This document shows positions 1 through 14,200 of a stretch of 64,000 nucleotides of DNA, piece by piece. The translations under genes and the position numbers were made by a program. Position 1 is the stretch's first letter. Each line of letters starts with the position of its first letter. The notes under the pieces were generated by a model, which was not told the origin of the DNA, made no database searches, and saw only the letters and a list, made by a program, of their open reading frames with translations. Source of the stretch: Paramacrobiotus metropolitanus (taxonomy: Eukaryota; Tardigrada; Eutardigrada; Parachela; Macrobiotidae); the NCBI RefSeq assembly GCF_019649055.1, contig NW_026570225.1, positions 1 through 64,000 of the forward strand, given 5' to 3'.

Positions 1-496
1 AGAATCCGGGAACTCCGGACGTCTCGGACGTACAAAGTTCGAGCGAATCACCGGACACAGACTCCGATAACCAACCTTCGGAAGAATCGAGGAAGAGGAT
101 GATGATGAGAATTCGACCCGTCAGTACGAAACTGCAGGTCGGATAAACCGCGGAAGGATGACTCGGATGACTCATCCGGGGACGAAGAACCGACCTATGA
201 CGTCCGGCTGACAAAGCCTTGCGGTCCATCATCCACACTGAATTCATAGTCGACCTCCCGGAACAAACCGGACAGGAAAAGCCAGTCGATGTCGAACAAC
301 AAGCGGAACTCGAACAACTTCAAATTTTACGGGAATTTGGAGAGGCCAACCGGAGAACACGACCTCCGACCTCCAACCATAGTAACCCAGCAGCTGTCAA
401 CCGAACAACCGACCTCGGTTAACTTAACTGACCAACAGAAGTCAGACAACCGCGCCCACAGAAGGTCCGGATTGCAAAGTTAACTCGATTACGGAG
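1..496 (+). other. Degenerate gag/protease-side sequence of the retroelement
   Basis: No continuous reading frame is visible. Short open stretches encode acidic Asp/Ser/Glu-rich peptide, for example around 155-235, followed by Gln/Glu-rich peptide. This is the kind of low-complexity linker found between gag and pol. No zinc knuckle and no protease Asp-Ser/Thr-Gly motif could be found, so the assignment rests on position only. A CTGAC/GTCAG hairpin with a CAACAGAA loop lies at 428-445. Confidence 0.35.
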
Positions 497-3400
497 TTGA
501 ACTTGGGCAACAAGCACCCACAAGTCCATCATCTAGCACTGGACCCGTTCATCGACTCGAAGCCGCTAGACCGACAGGTGGTCTTTAACAGCGAGCGAGT
601 CTCTCTTCCACCTTACTCAACGTGTTCTATCAAGGTACGGACAGCCAAACCAATGGACCCGATGAGACCCATCTACTTCTACACTTTACGGCGGAAGCAC
701 CGACCTATCCGACCGATAGAAGCTAAGATCGAGATCCGACCTCAGATCGACACGGCCTGGATAAACATCAGAACATGACTCACCTACCGCGAATATTGAA
801 GAAGGGCATAAAACTTGGCCATATGCAATACAGCGACATGTTCGAACCGGATATCGACAACCAGTACGTCGAATGGGAACTCCCACTTGGAATTGCCAAG
901 ACTTGTGCAAGCGGAACCAAAGCCATCGCCGAAATTTGAAATCTTCGAGGCGACGGGGTTAGAGCTCAACGGAAAGTGAAACTCCTACCTCGGGCGATAA
1001 CCCAAGTGCATGTCGTAATGGATGTTGCAGTAGCCACCGGACAGAAACTCATGTACCTTGGTGGATCCGACCCCAACGAGACGGAGTCGAAATGATGGAT
1101 GGCGTAACTAAACATGATGGGAGACGATTTACCATCATGGTAGCCAACCACACTCACCGTGAGGTCACCTTACGAAAAGGTGCACCCATGGGTCGAGTCG
1201 AACCGTTCCAAATGATGACGGACGACCAGAGAATCGAAGAAGCGAGAATACGCTCGGCTCAAGTAGAGGAAGAAGACGCGGAATCCCAGGAGGAGCGACG
1301 AAGAATCATCGACTCCATGAACTTCGGTAAGAACTTAACCGATGAGCAACTTGCCCAACTTAAGGCAGTCGCCTGGGAATACCGGACCGTCTTCCCAACC
1401 TCAAAGAAACCATATGGAGATGTCAAGGTGTAACACACACCATCGACGTCCAAGGTGCACAGCCGATTAAGATGAACCCCACCAGAACAAGCTGGAAAGG
1501 AAGGGAGTTCATCCAGAAACACGTACAGGAGATGCTCGACCAAGGAGTCATCGAACCCTCATCGGCTGCATGGAGCTTCCCCGTCGTCTTAGCCGCGAAA
1601 CGGAACGGAGACGGCACGGTTGGAACTCGTTTCTGCATCAACTACATAAAGTTGAATGCAGTAACAAAGAAGAATAACTACCGTTACCGAACCCGGACGA
1701 GCTACTGGACCAGTGCGCCGGAATGGAGTACTACGGTAAAGTAGACTGTCAGTCCGGCTTTTGGCAAATTCCATGGACGAAAACTCCAAGGACTACACAA
1801 CCTTCGTAACACCGGAGGGAATGTGGAGATTCAACCGTATGCCATTTGGAGTCTGCAACGGACCAGCGACCTTCCAGATGCATATGGATAAGATAACGGC
1901 ATCAGCCCGGAAGAAAGGCGTGTTTGCATACATTGACGACATCATCTTCTTCGGCAAAACTTTCGAAGATTTTGTCGAGGCTTTCCGAGCGACCCTCGAA
2001 TGCCTCAGAGATGCCGGATTCACCATTAAGCCCTCCAAATGCGAGGTCGGAACGGATAAAATGCTGTTCCTCGGACACGTCCTTAGCAAAGACGGAGTCC
2101 AAACCGACGATGAAAAAGTAGCAGCCATAGCTCAACATGATTACCCGAGGACAGAACGCCAACTGAGGTCGTTCCTGGGATTGGCTAACTACTACCGTAA
2201 GTTCATCCGAGGATACGCCCAGAAGACATCAAAGATGTACGAGCTCCTACGGAAGGACCAAAACATCAAAAAGGATTGGACGGAGGCCCACACGGCTGAG
2301 TTCAACGAAATCAAGAAGGCGTTAACAGAAGCGCCGGTACTGGCGAAGTTCGACCCGACAAAAGAGACCGTCATTGAATGTGACGCAAGCGGAGCCGGAC
2401 TTGGCGCGGTGTTATCCCAGGACGGACATCCGATCGCCTACGCCAGCAGAGTCTACACGGACCTGAACTCAACTATGGAGTCACAGAATGGGAATGTTTG
2501 GCCGTGGTATGGGCAGTGCAAAAATTTAAGCACTACATCGACCATGGACCTTTCACCGTACAAACGGATCACCGAGCATTGCAGAATCTGCTCAGATGCG
2601 AGTCAAACCGACCTGGCATCAACCCTCGACTAACACGATGGGCACTGGCTTTGCAAGGGCGGGACATAACCATCAAGTATAAGCCAGGAGTCTTCTGCGA
2701 CAATGCGGACGCCTTGTCGAGGTGGCCACTCGAGCGGAGTGATGACAAAGATCCACACGAAGAGTTGGATCAGGTGCCTAACTTTGAAGATTTTAAGGAC
2801 GAAATTAAAGTCTGCACCATACGGACCCTACGACGTCTGAAGGACAACGCTTACAGGAAAAAGAAGAGGGATGAGAAGGAACCACCGGAAATTCCACTCC
2901 CACCACCTCTTCCCGGATGTAACGTCATCTCGGACTGGGATGACCTAAGTACCACAGAAGTACGGGTCGTCAACGTACCAGCTCCGAAGACGTCGGACCT
3001 CAACATATTGGAACCGACCATCCGGACCGCAAATACGGCGGAAGAGACGGACGAGTTGAGCCCACATGGCGATATACTCGTACCGCCCGTGTCAACGAAC
3101 GCGGAATTGCGGAAAGCACAGCTGCGAGACCCGCACCTGAGGAAAATTATCGATGAACTGGAGAACCTGGATAAACTCGACTACAAGTCGAAGTACACCG
3201 AGCACTACCAGATGGCTCAAGGACTCCTGTATCGATTGAAGGTAATAAACGACAAGCTGGAACGATGCTTCGTCGTACCTCTCTTCATGCGAACTAACAT
3301 CATACGTTCGCTACATGACGGGAAAACCGGAAACCACTTCGGACGCGATAAAACCGTAGAAGCATGAAGTTGCGCTACTACTGGAACGGATGTCAACCGA

Positions 3401-4400
3401 CGTGTTCGAATACATTCGGAAATGCCGACAGTGCATTTTGGCCAACAAGGTCCGACGTCCCCCACCGGGTAAACTCCAAAGATGGAAGTTGGTGAAGCTT
3501 GGTATCGCATCTACGCGGACTTCAAGGGACCTTACCTCGAACGCAGACGAAAGGATACCAATACATCGCAGTGGTAACCGACCAGCTGACGAAGTTCACC
3601 ATCGCCCGGGCAACCAAAACAAACACCGCGAAGGAATTTGAAAAGTTCTTTGTGGAAGATGTCCTGCTGAAGTACGGAATGCCGACCTTCATCCACTCGG
3701 ACCGAGGACGCACTTCACGGCGAAAACATTTGCCAAGGTTGCGAGGATCTTTGGCATCCAACACACGCTTGGAACGGCCTATCACCCGGAAGGTCAAGGA
3801 CAAGTCGAACGGCAAATGCAGACGATATGGGACGGAATACGAAAGTTCTGCAACATAAAGGACGGACACCGTTGGCACAGAGCCTTACCATACGTCGTCT
3901 GCAGGATGAACAGAGCAGTCCATGCCTCGACCAAATTTTCACCTTACCATATGCTGTATGGTCGGGAAATGACCATGCCACAGGACTTAGTGGCCGGAAC
4001 AAATGCACCGGAACAGTATACGGATAAGGAACATTACATCAGGCGGATAAAGGAACGACTTCAGATGGCTCACGAAATTGCGCGCATCAACATTGATGAA
4101 GCCTTTGAACGGAGCGCCGAAGTTTATAATAAGAAGAAGTCATCACCGACCTTCAAACCACGGGATAAGGTAACGGTGGAATTCCCAACTAAGGACCCCG
4201 CCAGGATGGAACGATACGACGGAGAGTGGACGGTCATCAGCTACGTTGGCCCGAACAATCTACTACTCGAAGTGAGGACGGACGGGAAGACACCGTAGCC
4301 GTCGACCGAGTGAAACATTTTCCAGCCGACGCACGTCGACCAGTAACTCGGTCATCTGGACAAAGAAGCCGGATAACGACCTGGGAACCGACCCCACAGA
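497..4400 (+). pseudogene. pol: Frameshifted Ty3/Gypsy pol (linker, RT, RNase H, integrase)
   Basis: The product would copy element RNA into DNA and integrate it. Domains in order: Leu-Pro-Pro-type protease-RT linker (about 590-1230); RT with the Asp-Cys-Gln-Ser-Gly motif (about 1744), MPFG (about 1840) and the catalytic YIDD box at 1929-1940; RNase H opening with ECDASG (about 2375) and continuing through TDH; integrase with a Cys-x2-Cys zinc finger (about 3424), core acidic residues in ADFKGP, HSDRG and GQVER contexts, and a YNKKK...FKPRDKV C-terminal part (about 4115-4175). The catalytic residues survive, but at least nine single-base frame changes are visible (about 1430, 1683, 1771, 2490, 3364, 3388, 3500, 3700-3820 and 4297). 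This copy therefore cannot make an intact polyprotein as written. Host genes nearby show no such shifts, so either the element has decayed or a multicopy repeat was poorly polished. Confidence 0.9.
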
Positions 4401-5089
4401 AGGGAAGGCAACCAGTAAGTCGACTAAAAGCCCGAAGTAACCATCGAACAATCGCAGAAATTGGACTTAACCGACCAACCCGAAGTAACGGTTAAGAAAA
4501 GAGGTCGAGTCGACCTCGGAAGAAACCGCCGATGGACTTCGAGACACCAGCCCTGCAGGAATTGCAGAAGCAAATGTGATACCGGATGAACCAGCCGAAC
4601 CGACCTCGGAGAAGCCTAAGGAGTCGGACAACAAGTCCGAAGAACCGGTTCAGCCATCCAATCAACCACGGAAGAATCCAAGAGGTCGGTGACTAAACCG
4701 GCAAGAAAGAAGAAGTCGGATAAGACGACTGACCAGGCGGCACCGACCAGAAGTCGAAGTAGCCGACCCGGCAGTCGCACCGACGAAGCCAAAAGGACTC
4801 ACAAGAAAGGACGGTTAAATCAACCGACCCGGCGGCACCGACCACGGAAGTCGAAGTGACCGACCAGGAGGTCGGACCGCCCAAGCCGAAACGGAAGATC
4901 GGAACGGTTAAGAAACCGAAGCTAACAGCACAACAAGTGCTGGAGGAAACTGAAGTCGCTGAAGACGAAGCTCACAAGGAGATCCTCGATAGAATTTCGG
5001 AAGGACGAGCGGACTCGGAGAAACCAGTCAAAACAGCAAAATCAAAGACACCTAAACAAGCAGTCACAACAGAACAGACTCAGTTATAG
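4401..5089 (+). pseudogene. Lys/Pro/Glu/Thr-rich tail after integrase
   Basis: Downstream of integrase the sequence encodes low-complexity basic and acidic peptide in shifting frames. The last open stretch (4856-5089) encodes 77 residues rich in Lys, Glu, Pro and Thr and ends at TAG. It has no recognisable domain. It could be an extended, disordered C-terminus of Pol or a separate small product. A CGAC/GTCG hairpin with loop CACGGAA lies at 4839-4853. Confidence 0.4.
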
Positions 5090-5223
5090 GGCCATAGGCG
5101 TAACTTAGAATAAGTTATAGGTAGTCAAAAGTAACTACTAGGTATAGGCCGACCTCTGGTGTCGAAATGGAACCTCTTCAGTTGATTGGAACGTCTTCAG
5201 TTGAATGTACGGGAGTTGGTAGA

Positions 5224-5255
5224 ATTCTAACGCGCCGTATTCCTCTCCTTAACAG
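5224..5255 (+). promoter_or_regulatory. Putative 3' splice site before ORF2
   Basis: TTCTAAC (branch-point-like), then a pyrimidine-rich stretch and TTAACAG ending at 5255, directly precede a short leader and the ORF2 ATG at 5265. This matches a metazoan 3' splice site. It suggests that ORF2 is translated from a spliced subgenomic RNA, as retroviral env is. The donor would lie upstream, outside the window. This is inference from sequence only. Confidence 0.5.
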
Positions 5256-5264
5256 CAGACAACA

Positions 5265-8200
5265 ATGTCGGGCCGACAACGTAACGACCCACCTTCTAGC
5301 GGATCCAACAGTGGACGTAGTGGTAGCGGATCGAATCGATCGCACCCTTACCCGTCTCACCATCGCTCGACTTCGCGATCGGATAATTCGCGGTCGGCAA
5401 CGAACACACCGCTGCCGCAGGTACATAACCCGCATGCTAACGATACAGCTAATGTCTTAGCAGGTTTAACGGTCGGGCCAGAACGAAGCCCTCAATATCG
5501 ACCTGTACCACCGCAGCATCTGCCACCGAACACTGGATTTACTACTGGCGGACTCCTCGTCAACTATGGCGCGAACGGTAACCAACCCGTTACGGTAACT
5601 GCGGGAGACCCACGTGGTCAAACGCAACCTTACCGATGGCCGGTACCAACAACAATGGTTGGTCCGACCTATCCAGTGCCTACGTTAGTGCCTGGAATGG
5701 TGAACGTACCACCGCCGATTTTCACAACGCCTACTTTGGCGTCGAGCCAGCCGACATGGGCTGGACCTGTAACTCGATACGTGCCAGTGTCGGGAGGAAT
5801 GGGAACGATAACTCCGACGTCACCAACGCGATTCGGAACGTTCAGCGCGATAGGGCCAAACAATACCCTATCACCTCCCGACTTGGAACATTCAGCATTG
5901 CGGGAGTGGTTCCACCTTTACCGCTTACGGGACCAGTCTCACCGACTCACATCGGACTCCCGGGACAACCGATTCCATGGGGGAATCCACAGGTGGCACA
6001 GTACTTGATTCAGTCGCTTAACCAGCACTTGAGTCAGTACGGAGGACAGGCCCCACATGGGACTGTACTGGCAACGACCACACAAGTCGTACCGCCGCGA
6101 CCTCCCCGCCACCACCGACCGAACTTCCCATACCGACCTCTACGCAAAGTAGGTCGATACCAACGGGAGAGTTACGGAAACTCGACCAAATCGCTCGTGA
6201 CCAGGCGCGTGACTTGACGCACCAGTTGTCGACAATTACACCGACAACTCCTGGTTACCTGGACAGAAGGGTGGAAATCCTGGATCGAATCTCCGGACTC
6301 CAGACCTTCATTAACGACAACACGAATATATTCGCGATTCGGAACCAACGAGCGGCCCAACCGACGTCCGCCTCCACAGCTCAACCGTCATCGACAACGA
6401 CCACGCAAGTCGTTACGTCGATGCCTCCACCACAGGAACCGACCTCGTCTACCACACAGCCTGGTAGTCGGACATCCTTCGCGGAGGCCATGGAACGCAG
6501 AAAGCGGAGGGATGCTGAGCTGAAACGATCGAAGTTGGACGAACTCCGACAACAACGAGAAGACGCGTGGAACGAAACGGTTGAACTCAGACAGACGCTA
6601 CATAAGCTGTCTACTGAACAACCTGACAACCATGCCGCATGGAAAGAGGTCATGGACCAACTAATTGGTTGGGACCATTATATGAGGGACATGGATGAAC
6701 AAATCGAGAAAGAGGAACACCGCCCCGGAACTCGCCATTGTCCCCCGACTCAGCAGATACAACCGGTTCAGCCGAGTCCGACCTCGCCAGCTACGGTGCC
6801 CAATATGCCGAACGTGCAACCTCAACCAGCACCGAACCCACCGGCCCAACAGGAGGCGGTAGTAGATCCGATTATACAGGAACTACAGTATCTCCAGCGG
6901 GTATCAGACATAATGATGACCCGAATGGAGGCGGTCGGACAAGATCGGAGACTCGAACTGCACGAGTCAACCCGACTGGGAAGGGACTCCCAAGATATTA
7001 AGAAAACCAATGCCCAGATCCAACACGTGATCAAGAACGGCATCCCCAAGGAACAACTGCCCTTAGCGACCTTCCACCAGAAGATAGCTCACCTTCGGCA
7101 GTTAATGGACCAGTACCCCCAGTATTCCCAAAACTTAGAAGCGTCAGAAGGGCGATCCGAACAACTACGGATACCCGACCCCGTGGCCATCGCTTCCACG
7201 CTGCACGAGGCCAGACGACTTCGCCAGGTATGGACCATGGATGAACACATCATGGATTTAGGCGAGGTAATCGGCAACGCACAACGACTTGCCGACCTGG
7301 ATAGAGCCATCTACTCGGCAGAACGCCTTAGCAGCCGAGGTCGACCAACAACGGACGACGAAGCTCAACGGCTCATTAACATCCTGGAGCGATTAAAAAC
7401 TCTGATCCAGAACGAACCTTTAATGGCGGAACAACAAGTTCCCCAAAACCGCGATAGGAAGTATCAAGCAATGGCACTCCAAACGGAGGAGTCCAAGCAG
7501 ACAGAAGCAGCTTGGAGAGCCATTCTCGAAGGCAAAGACACGCTTCGGACAATCTACGAACGCGTCTTGTTGGGCACCGAACCAAGAGCCTTAACCAAAA
7601 TTGCCGACCTCCGAGCTTACATAAAGCTCGCAGAGGGCCTGGTTAAGAAAGACCCGTCAACCGCAACAGTACAGGAGAAACACCAGCTTCGGATGGCGGT
7701 CGAGTGGATTGAGAAACAAAATCTCTTTGAAAAGAACCCGCCACCGCAGATACCCCTACCGAACCGGAACTATGTGGTATCCCCGGACTTCTCCACACAG
7801 TCAGCAAGTCCAGTGACGTCGCCGAGGACGGCCCTGCACAACAAAGTACAGGAAGACCGCCAAACCCGGATATCCACCCACATTTCGGATGGATGGGACC
7901 GGCTCGACGACCTCCAACGGGCATATGTACACCTGACACCTACGGACCCAGATGCCATTAGAACGGCGCGTCAGAAGATTGACACCCTGGCTGCTTACTT
8001 AAAGCAAGCCCAGGACCTCTTCGATAAGGTCGATCCGAACGACACTGAAAGCCGACAACTCAGGTCGGTAGTTGAAAGGATCGTAGAAATCCTTGATTCA
8101 GAATCGTCGTGCACTCAGTTGCCACACCATTACCTCCTCAACGGCCAGCACCGACCACAACAGCAGTAATGACGTTGGTACGAACAACGCCGATACCGGA

Positions 8201-11200
8201 CGTCCTGAAGCACGTGGAGACAATTGCCCACGCAGGTCGGGACTTGGCTGAAATTTACAATTACCAGCTGAATCGACCGATGTCACCAACGAAGGTGACC
8301 GACCTCGAACGAACGGATCGACACCTGCGGATCGAGCTGGATTTCGCTGAAACACTTAGCGAATGGGGCGTCCCAACATGTGGCCAACCCAGAGAACGGT
8401 TGGAGGAAGCTCTTCGGTCGATAATCGACCAAGTTAAACGGTATCAGCCGGTGCCAACACAAGCACCAGCCAGGGAGGCAACGCCACCTGCAGCGGAACC
8501 CTCTCCAGCCATATCACCGACACCTGCTGATGGACATGAATTCGCTGAAGACACCAGAGACCAACAAGAGGTCGACCTGGACGAAGTCGAAAATCAGTAC
8601 CGAGAAGCTGTAGATACGCTGGAGAATCTAGCCAAACAGCTTCGCGACCTCAACTCAGCAGATAAGTCGGAAGAACGCCTGAAGGTAGCGCTGGAACAAC
8701 AGCATACCATCTGCTCCAGACGAGTTGATGATTTGTGGAAAACGTTGGAGGCGAATCCACGCTTTAAAACACAAGGCGAACTTGACCGGGAGGAAATGAA
8801 GAGGTTGAAGACGGACTTCGCCCGGGCAGAACAAATAGCTGCCAACCTCCAGGCCCAGATCAACAAGATGGAAGGCCACGACCCAACAATGGCTAATGTG
8901 AAGAGAGCACTGCAGGATCAACTTAGATTCTCGCAGATACGCGTCACTAACCTCCAAAACAAAATCGACGGTCACCGTAGAATGATGACTCGGATAGCAG
9001 CAAAGCAGCAGCCGACCTCAACAGGAGGACCGGCTCAGCCGAAGCCACCAGTACAGGACTTGGCTACGTTAAGAAGCGCCCTAAGTTACGCGGAGGAAAT
9101 CGTTGTCAACATGACAGTGCGACTCGCCGGCATGGATGACAAAGATCCAGCCCAAGCAGCCGACAAGAAGGCCGCTGAAGACCGACTGACGTCCTCGCAA
9201 CAACGAGTCCGCGAACTAACGGCGGAAATCGCCGCGCTTCAAAGTCAGCAGTCAGCACCGACCTCGACTAGCTCGACTCAGCCGACCTCTACAGCAGGAC
9301 CGGCTCCACCGACCTCAACAGTAGGAACGACTCAGCCTAAGCCAGCGGACATTAGCGACCGACCTATGTCCCCGGTTACTGAAGCTAGAATAATGTCAGC
9401 AATACCGGACCCAGGAACGATGCCAACAAGCGCACCACCCCACTTGGTTAACCTGGTGAATCAGACGATGGAACTCATCACAGAAATGAGAGCCCGTCGA
9501 ATCTTTTGTGATTCCAACAGCCGGTTAGCACAAGACTTGGACCGTGATATTTTGGCTTGGGGAACCAACGTAAAGTTCCTCCGCCAACTCCACCATCCAG
9601 ACGCGCCGAAGACTCCCGGCATAAGAGGCCATATAATAAGGACCTCTTCCTGGTTGGAAACGCGAGTCCGAGATTACATTGAAGAACGGGACCGTGACCA
9701 ACAACGAAAGGAAACCTCTGAAGCATCGCTGCGAACTGCAGCAACGGATCGTCGAGCTCGGATCACACAAATCCAGTCGACACGTAACCCGACGGACCCT
9801 TTCGCAGTTCCACAATCCATACCGGATGACGAAATCCAGTTGACTCTGCAGACCGCGGACAGATTGATTGGTGAACTTTACCAATTACGGGACTCAACCG
9901 ACCCGCAGACTCCGCAGTACTGCCAGATTGACATCAACCTAGGCCACTTGGAGAACAATACCAAGGAGGTCCGATTCATTCTCCGACCTGAGACGCAACG
10001 GACCGTCAAGAATCAGGATCGGTTACGGATTCTTAAAGTCAAAATTGACAGCTTCGCGGAAGACTTCTACAAACGCAAACAACAGGAAGCAGAACGCAAG
10101 CTGAAAACTCCCGCGAAGAAGATTAAGGCGACACTTAAGCCACCGGTCCAACCTGTCAAACCATTGGAGGTTCAACAAGATGAACCAATGGATGAAGTAC
10201 CGCCACTCGGGAACGAACTCGAGGTCGGTGCATTCGAACAGGTGGATATGGATACTTCCGAAACACCAACAACACCGCAGGACGGCCAACCAAAGCCAGC
10301 TGCCCGACTCACTCGACCAACAACTCTGCTGGGACTCTCACATAAAGAGCCCATAGCAGACGACAAAGGTCCGAGGAGACGTCTATTCTCACCTCCACCA
10401 GTCCGAACAAAGGAACAACTGTTGGAAATTTTGAAAAAGACTCCAGCGGATGAAACACAACCGGGTCAGTCACAGAAACCGACCTCGGTAACAAAGTCAG
10501 TGTTTACGTCTGGAGTCCATAAGAAGTTAGTCCGACAGGCCAAGAACTATGACCTGGAACGGATTCTCAGCAGAAGCCCACCTAACAGAGGGATTGAGGC
10601 TAGGAAAGCTATCCACTGATGAGCAACAAGCACTCGGTCAGCGGATATACGCGCTAATCCAGGACAGGGACAAGGCTCTACGCCGACTGATGTTTGTGAG
10701 GTGCGGAAGACAGGCACTACGACAGCTTCCGTTGGACGCGGCCATTATTAAGCCAGCCCAACTACTCCGGCACCCTCGCATCAACCCTGCAGCCTACACG
10801 TTGGAGATGCCCCCTCAACCCGGTCAACAGGTTACCGAGAAGATTCGGTGCATCATGTCCGACAGTAGCGACGAATCTGACCACAACTACAGAAAGGGTG
10901 CTCAGATTGAAGATGACCCGACCTATGACGACGACTTAACCTGGCAAGAGACTCTGCTGATGGATGCACAAACAAGCTCCAGGTCGTCATATGGATCTCG
11001 ACCGGCAGAATCAACGCCGAGAAGGAGTGGGTCTCCGGTGAAACAGATCTCACCGAACCGGGCAGCGTCTCAACCGGCAACGATGCCGAGTCAACCTCCG
11101 AAGGAACAGCCACGTAGGTTTACGCCCCGGAATACTCCAACTAAACCGAAACAGACCCCGGAGGAGATGGATACGACGTCTCCAAAGGAGGTCGGACCTG

Positions 11201-14200
11201 AATCACAGAATGAATCGACTTCGGAACCAGCCAAGTTGGTCATTGACGAATCTCGGACAGATGAGCCGGCAACAGCTCCGGGTAAGAGAAGCAAAAAGAA
11301 GCAGCAACCGGCTGACGATTTCTCGCGAGAATACCACGATGACCCAGCCTTGAAACACGTTCAGGACCTGACCAGGTCGGAACAGGATGCGAGTGTGGAC
11401 ACTGCGTTCCCAGAGGACAAAGAACTCTGGAACTCATTGAAGTCACGCCGTGCTAACCTCGTTGGAAACACCGACGCGGTCCGTAAGGAACATGAACGCC
11501 TTACACAAAGGATGGCTGAGGTCATGAAAGAATGGGAGAACGATTCCGTGCGGAGAAGGTCCGACTTGCGGCACAACAACAGGCCGCCACGACCCGACCG
11601 AAACTCTTCGCACCGGACCCGAAGTCGACCTCCACGACAACACGTCAATTGGTGGTCAAGATGAAGAACCCTCAACCAGTAAGGGAACCTTCCGTGCAGA
11701 TCCAGGACGAATTACTGGATTCAAAGGTGATCAACTCGGCTAACTCGGCTAAGTTGTCACGGAGGGAAAAGAAGAAGGCTAAGAAAGAAGCCAGAAAGGA
11801 AGCTGAAAAGGAGGTGACCAAACAACCTCCGAAGGAACCGACTAAACCGAGGTCGGACCTTTCGATTAAGACGCCGAAACCTAACCCGGCCAAACGGCAT
11901 AAGTCCTCCGAAGACCTTGATACCTCAGACGCTGGCCCACAGAAGCCGGACAAAAAGGGGAACGCCAAGGAGGAATTTGACTACGACGCAGCCAAACAGC
12001 GGATGCGAGAACTGATCGCCAGAGCAGGTACAGCGGTGACCAAAACAGAGGCCGAAAGACCACACGAAAGGTCTAAGCCGACGCCTAAGCCACCACTCAA
12101 GCAACCGAAACCTGCTACGTCCAAGAAAGATTCGGACGACGAATCGGAGAAACCGTCGGAACCTGACGACGAGATCTCCGACCATGGAGAAGCCGACCCA
12201 TACGAAGGATTCAAAGGCGATCGTAATGAAGAATGGAGTCACGAAGAAGACACTGACGCTTCTGAATGGCCAGCCCCCGATGACGTACGTCAGCGGCTAC
12301 CCGACGCTCAACCTGGCGACCGACCAGTCGGATTTCATACGGTCCGACTTCACGTCGAAATAGTCAGAAGCGTCAGGAATGCCCGAAATGAAGGCAGAGA
12401 TGTGTACCAGTCATTGGTGCGCGACCTCTCGACCAACTTAAGGATCGTAGGTCGGACCTCACCCTGGCTCACACAGAAACTTATGATGGCTATAGTGGCA
12501 TGGGCCTTGGACTTTGGATTAGCCGTAGCGGTCCACCGACAATGGGGACGGACCGCCGAGCTAATCGCACCGGACATCATTCAAAAGCTCAAAAGTGCCG
12601 CTGCCAGAGCACTGGACGACCCGCCGACGAGAATCGTCAGATGCATCGGATACGCAAGAAACCCCCGCGGATCCTCCTTACTACATATCGCCCGTATATA
12701 CAACGTTATGTACGAGAACAGCCAAGGCAATATTGACGTCATAATGGGCCTCTTAGGACCTGTCATCGCAACGATGGTGGCAGAGTTTTCCCTCCATACG
12801 ACCAACGCGGAACGCGATTTACCACTTCGGTACACAGTACCTCGGTTCATACCGGAACAGCAACGACGCGATTTCAAACTCCGGATATCCTATATCAACC
12901 TACAGTCCTCTCCCGAAGGTACTGAAACGGTCGTCGAGGAGTACAGTGAGTCGGATGAACAACCATCCGGCGAGGCGGCGGACATGTTGAACATTGCACG
13001 GGCGTCAGGTATGTCGTCACAGAAACGACTACCAACCAACCGACCTCGGGCACCGTTTGAACCGGTAACATATGTCAACACCGCCTCGGCACCAGCAAGG
13101 GCAAGTGCAACTAAGCTAGGTCGGACTACAACCGGACGTTTTGCGGTGAAAGACACGCAATCTCTTCCACCGACCTCACCTATGGAAACTTCACCGGCTC
13201 CGGAAGGTAAGACTCTACGAAAGAGTCAACCCAAACCGCTGAAATCAAGGAAGAAGTCGGTGAAGACCAAGGAGAAAACGCCCTCTGAGGAAGAAGATGA
13301 AGAAGAAGAAGATGAGGACGATGACGACACCTATCAAACACCAGAAGGGTCGGAGGATGACGATAACGACGATGACGATCAACCTCCACCAGCTTCGGCA
13401 CCACAACAGCAGGGTGAACCGGAGATTTTTGACAATCAGAACGAACCACCGGCCAACGACGGCAACGAAGCTGACGAGCCGATGGATGAAGATAGTGGTG
13501 ACGTCTACGTTCCTCAGAACTACCGTCAACAAGTACGGTTAACACCAGATTCCGACCCGAACCAACTCCTCCAGGAATGGAACGAGGATACCCAGGAAGT
13601 CCTACCGCTACAGATTCCTAGCCTACCGAAGGTAAACGTCAAACACCCGACGGTGGCCATTAAACGTGCTCATACTCTACCCCCACGCGTCTCGGAATAC
13701 GATCCGGGATGGATGTACACTTTCGCGGCCTTGAAGGCCCTGGCGACCTGTGGACCGAAGTTTGCGACACCGAAGATCGCATTCCAGCTCCTCAGGCACC
13801 ATAAGATCGGTGACATCGGTGGAGGTTGGAGGCAACTAAGCCAGAGCAACGTGTACCGGTATTGTAACCTTGGGTACAACGAAAGTAAAATCATACGGAC
13901 ATACACCAGCAGCAAGCGGATGTATTACGAATTCCCACCGGAGAAACGAGATCCGGCGCCGACCACTTATGAAGGTTGGGTACATGCCATCGAAGCGTGT
14001 ATGGAAATGTCGTGGCACCCGGAAGGACTGACCCGCGGCGAAGTTCTACATCAGCTGGTAGCCAGGTTCGAATTTGAATGGGAAGCTAAAAAACCCCAGC
14101 TGGTCGACCCGAAGTACAAGCCCGTCAACAGAACGAAAGGAGGCGAGAAGTACATGTTGGGTGACGACTTGGACTTCGTCCTGAGCAAGGGATTCTTCCA

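Noticed and set aside
5178-5435. Arg-rich open frame on the - strand opposite the start of ORF2
   Set aside because: It is the antisense shadow of the Ser/Arg/Thr-rich ORF2 N-terminus. Low-complexity composition explains its openness.
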